DNA of 6,598 bases from an uncultured Bacteroidota bacterium (GTDB lineage: Bacteria > Bacteroidota > Bacteroidia > Chitinophagales > Chitinophagaceae), in contig CAIWKU010000523.1 of the NCBI GenBank assembly GCA_903913355.1, positions 1 to 6,598 of the forward strand, in the 5' to 3' direction. Position 1 is the first letter of the stretch; every line of letters begins with the position of its first letter. A program made the position numbers and the translations under genes. The notes under the pieces were generated by a model that was not told the DNA's origin, did no database searches, and saw only the letters and a list, made by a program, of their open reading frames with translations. Below, piece after piece: positions 6,284-6,598 of the stretch.

Positions 6284-6598
6284 TTAGATTCCTATTCGAT
6301 AGCCTCTCAGAAAATCTTCTGTTAACATTCTTTTCTTGCCTTCCAGTTGCAGATCGAGTACATGGATATAACCATTTGCACAGGAAAATTTAAGAAATGT
6401 TTTACCATCCGTAAAAACCTTGCCCGCAGGATGGGTATGTTGACCGGGTTCTTTTTTGCTTTTAAATACTTTTAAAATCTTTCCATCCAATACAGTAAGT
6501 GCACCTGGAAATGGTGATAACCCCCTTATCAGGTTGTATATATTATCAAGGCTTTCTTCCCAGTGAATCTGGCAGGTTTCTGTAAATATTTTAGGGAG
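6284..6598 (-). CDS. fmt: Methionyl-tRNA formyltransferase, C-terminal part (5' end beyond window)
   Basis: The frame is open from the right edge to the TAA at 6286-6284 and encodes the last 104 residues; the start codon lies outside the window. Fmt formylates the amino group of methionyl-initiator tRNA with 10-formyl-tetrahydrofolate. The translation includes NLIRGLSPFPGALTVLDGK, which fits the Fmt inter-domain and C-terminal domain start, and ends LEGKKRMLTEDFLRGYRIGI, a common end for Bacteroidota Fmt. The visible part is the C-terminal tRNA-contacting domain; the catalytic Rossmann domain is not in view. A shorter frame from the TTG at 6488-6490 should not be taken as the gene, since the conserved residues continue upstream without a stop. 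It converges with the thioredoxin fusion gene 16 bp away, and no clear terminator hairpin is seen between them. Confidence 0.9.
   Translation of the reverse strand, partial: LPKIFTETCQIHWEESLDNIYNLIRGLSPFPGALTVLDGKILKVFKSKKEPGQHTHPAGKVFTDGKTFLKFSCANGYIHVLDLQLEGKKRMLTEDFLRGYRIGI

Noticed and set aside
6268..6300. Possible terminator between the convergent thioredoxin fusion and fmt genes
   Set aside because: Only a 4-bp AGGA/TCCT stem (6279-6293) is visible, with no T-tract, and it overlaps the fmt stop codon.
6284..6490. Complete small 68-aa minus-strand protein
   Set aside because: Its start is a TTG inside a longer open frame whose upstream residues (IRGLSPFPGA) are typical of Fmt, so it is the end of a truncated gene.

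Overview
The window looks like chromosomal DNA of a member of the Bacteroidota, plausibly a Chitinophagaceae-type bacterium. This is an inference, not a database match. It rests on AT-rich intergenic DNA, start codons without Shine-Dalgarno sequences, sequences resembling the Bacteroidota -7 element TAnnTTTG, and a LysM protein with a barrel-like C-terminus of a style familiar from that phylum. It holds five complete protein genes and one gene cut by the right edge. I see no RNA gene, mobile element, CRISPR array or phage signal.

Left block (1-2949). A perfect 12-bp inverted repeat followed by T residues (72-115) looks like the terminator of a rightward gene lying off the left edge. It also separates that gene from a leftward two-gene unit. 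Read 5' to 3' on the minus strand, this unit is (i) an FAD-dependent L-amino-acid-oxidase-like protein (1387-2949) and (ii) a HisC-like PLP aminotransferase (168-1340), 46 bp apart. Both start with twin-arginine (Tat-type) leaders, so both probably fold around their cofactors in the cytoplasm and are then exported. Together they suggest amino-acid deamination/transamination outside the cytoplasm.

Middle (2950-3194). A 245-bp AT-rich divergent intergenic region should carry the promoters of the leftward pair and of the rightward cluster.

Right block (3195-6267). Three rightward genes are tightly packed with gaps of 21 bp and 1 bp: an RsmF/NOL1-NOP2-Sun family rRNA m5C methyltransferase, a secreted protein with two LysM domains and a C-terminal double-psi-barrel-like domain, and a secreted rhodanese-thioredoxin fusion. 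A good TAnnTTTG match overlapping the methyltransferase stop codon may give the two envelope genes their own promoter.

Right edge (6284-6598). The C-terminal 104 codons of methionyl-tRNA formyltransferase (fmt) lie on the minus strand, convergent with the cluster and separated from it by only 16 bp.

Most of the window is ordinary housekeeping and envelope content. The part most worth a second look is the paired Tat-exported oxidase and aminotransferase; next is the exported rhodanese-thioredoxin fusion. I did not find convincing evidence for a wholly new system.
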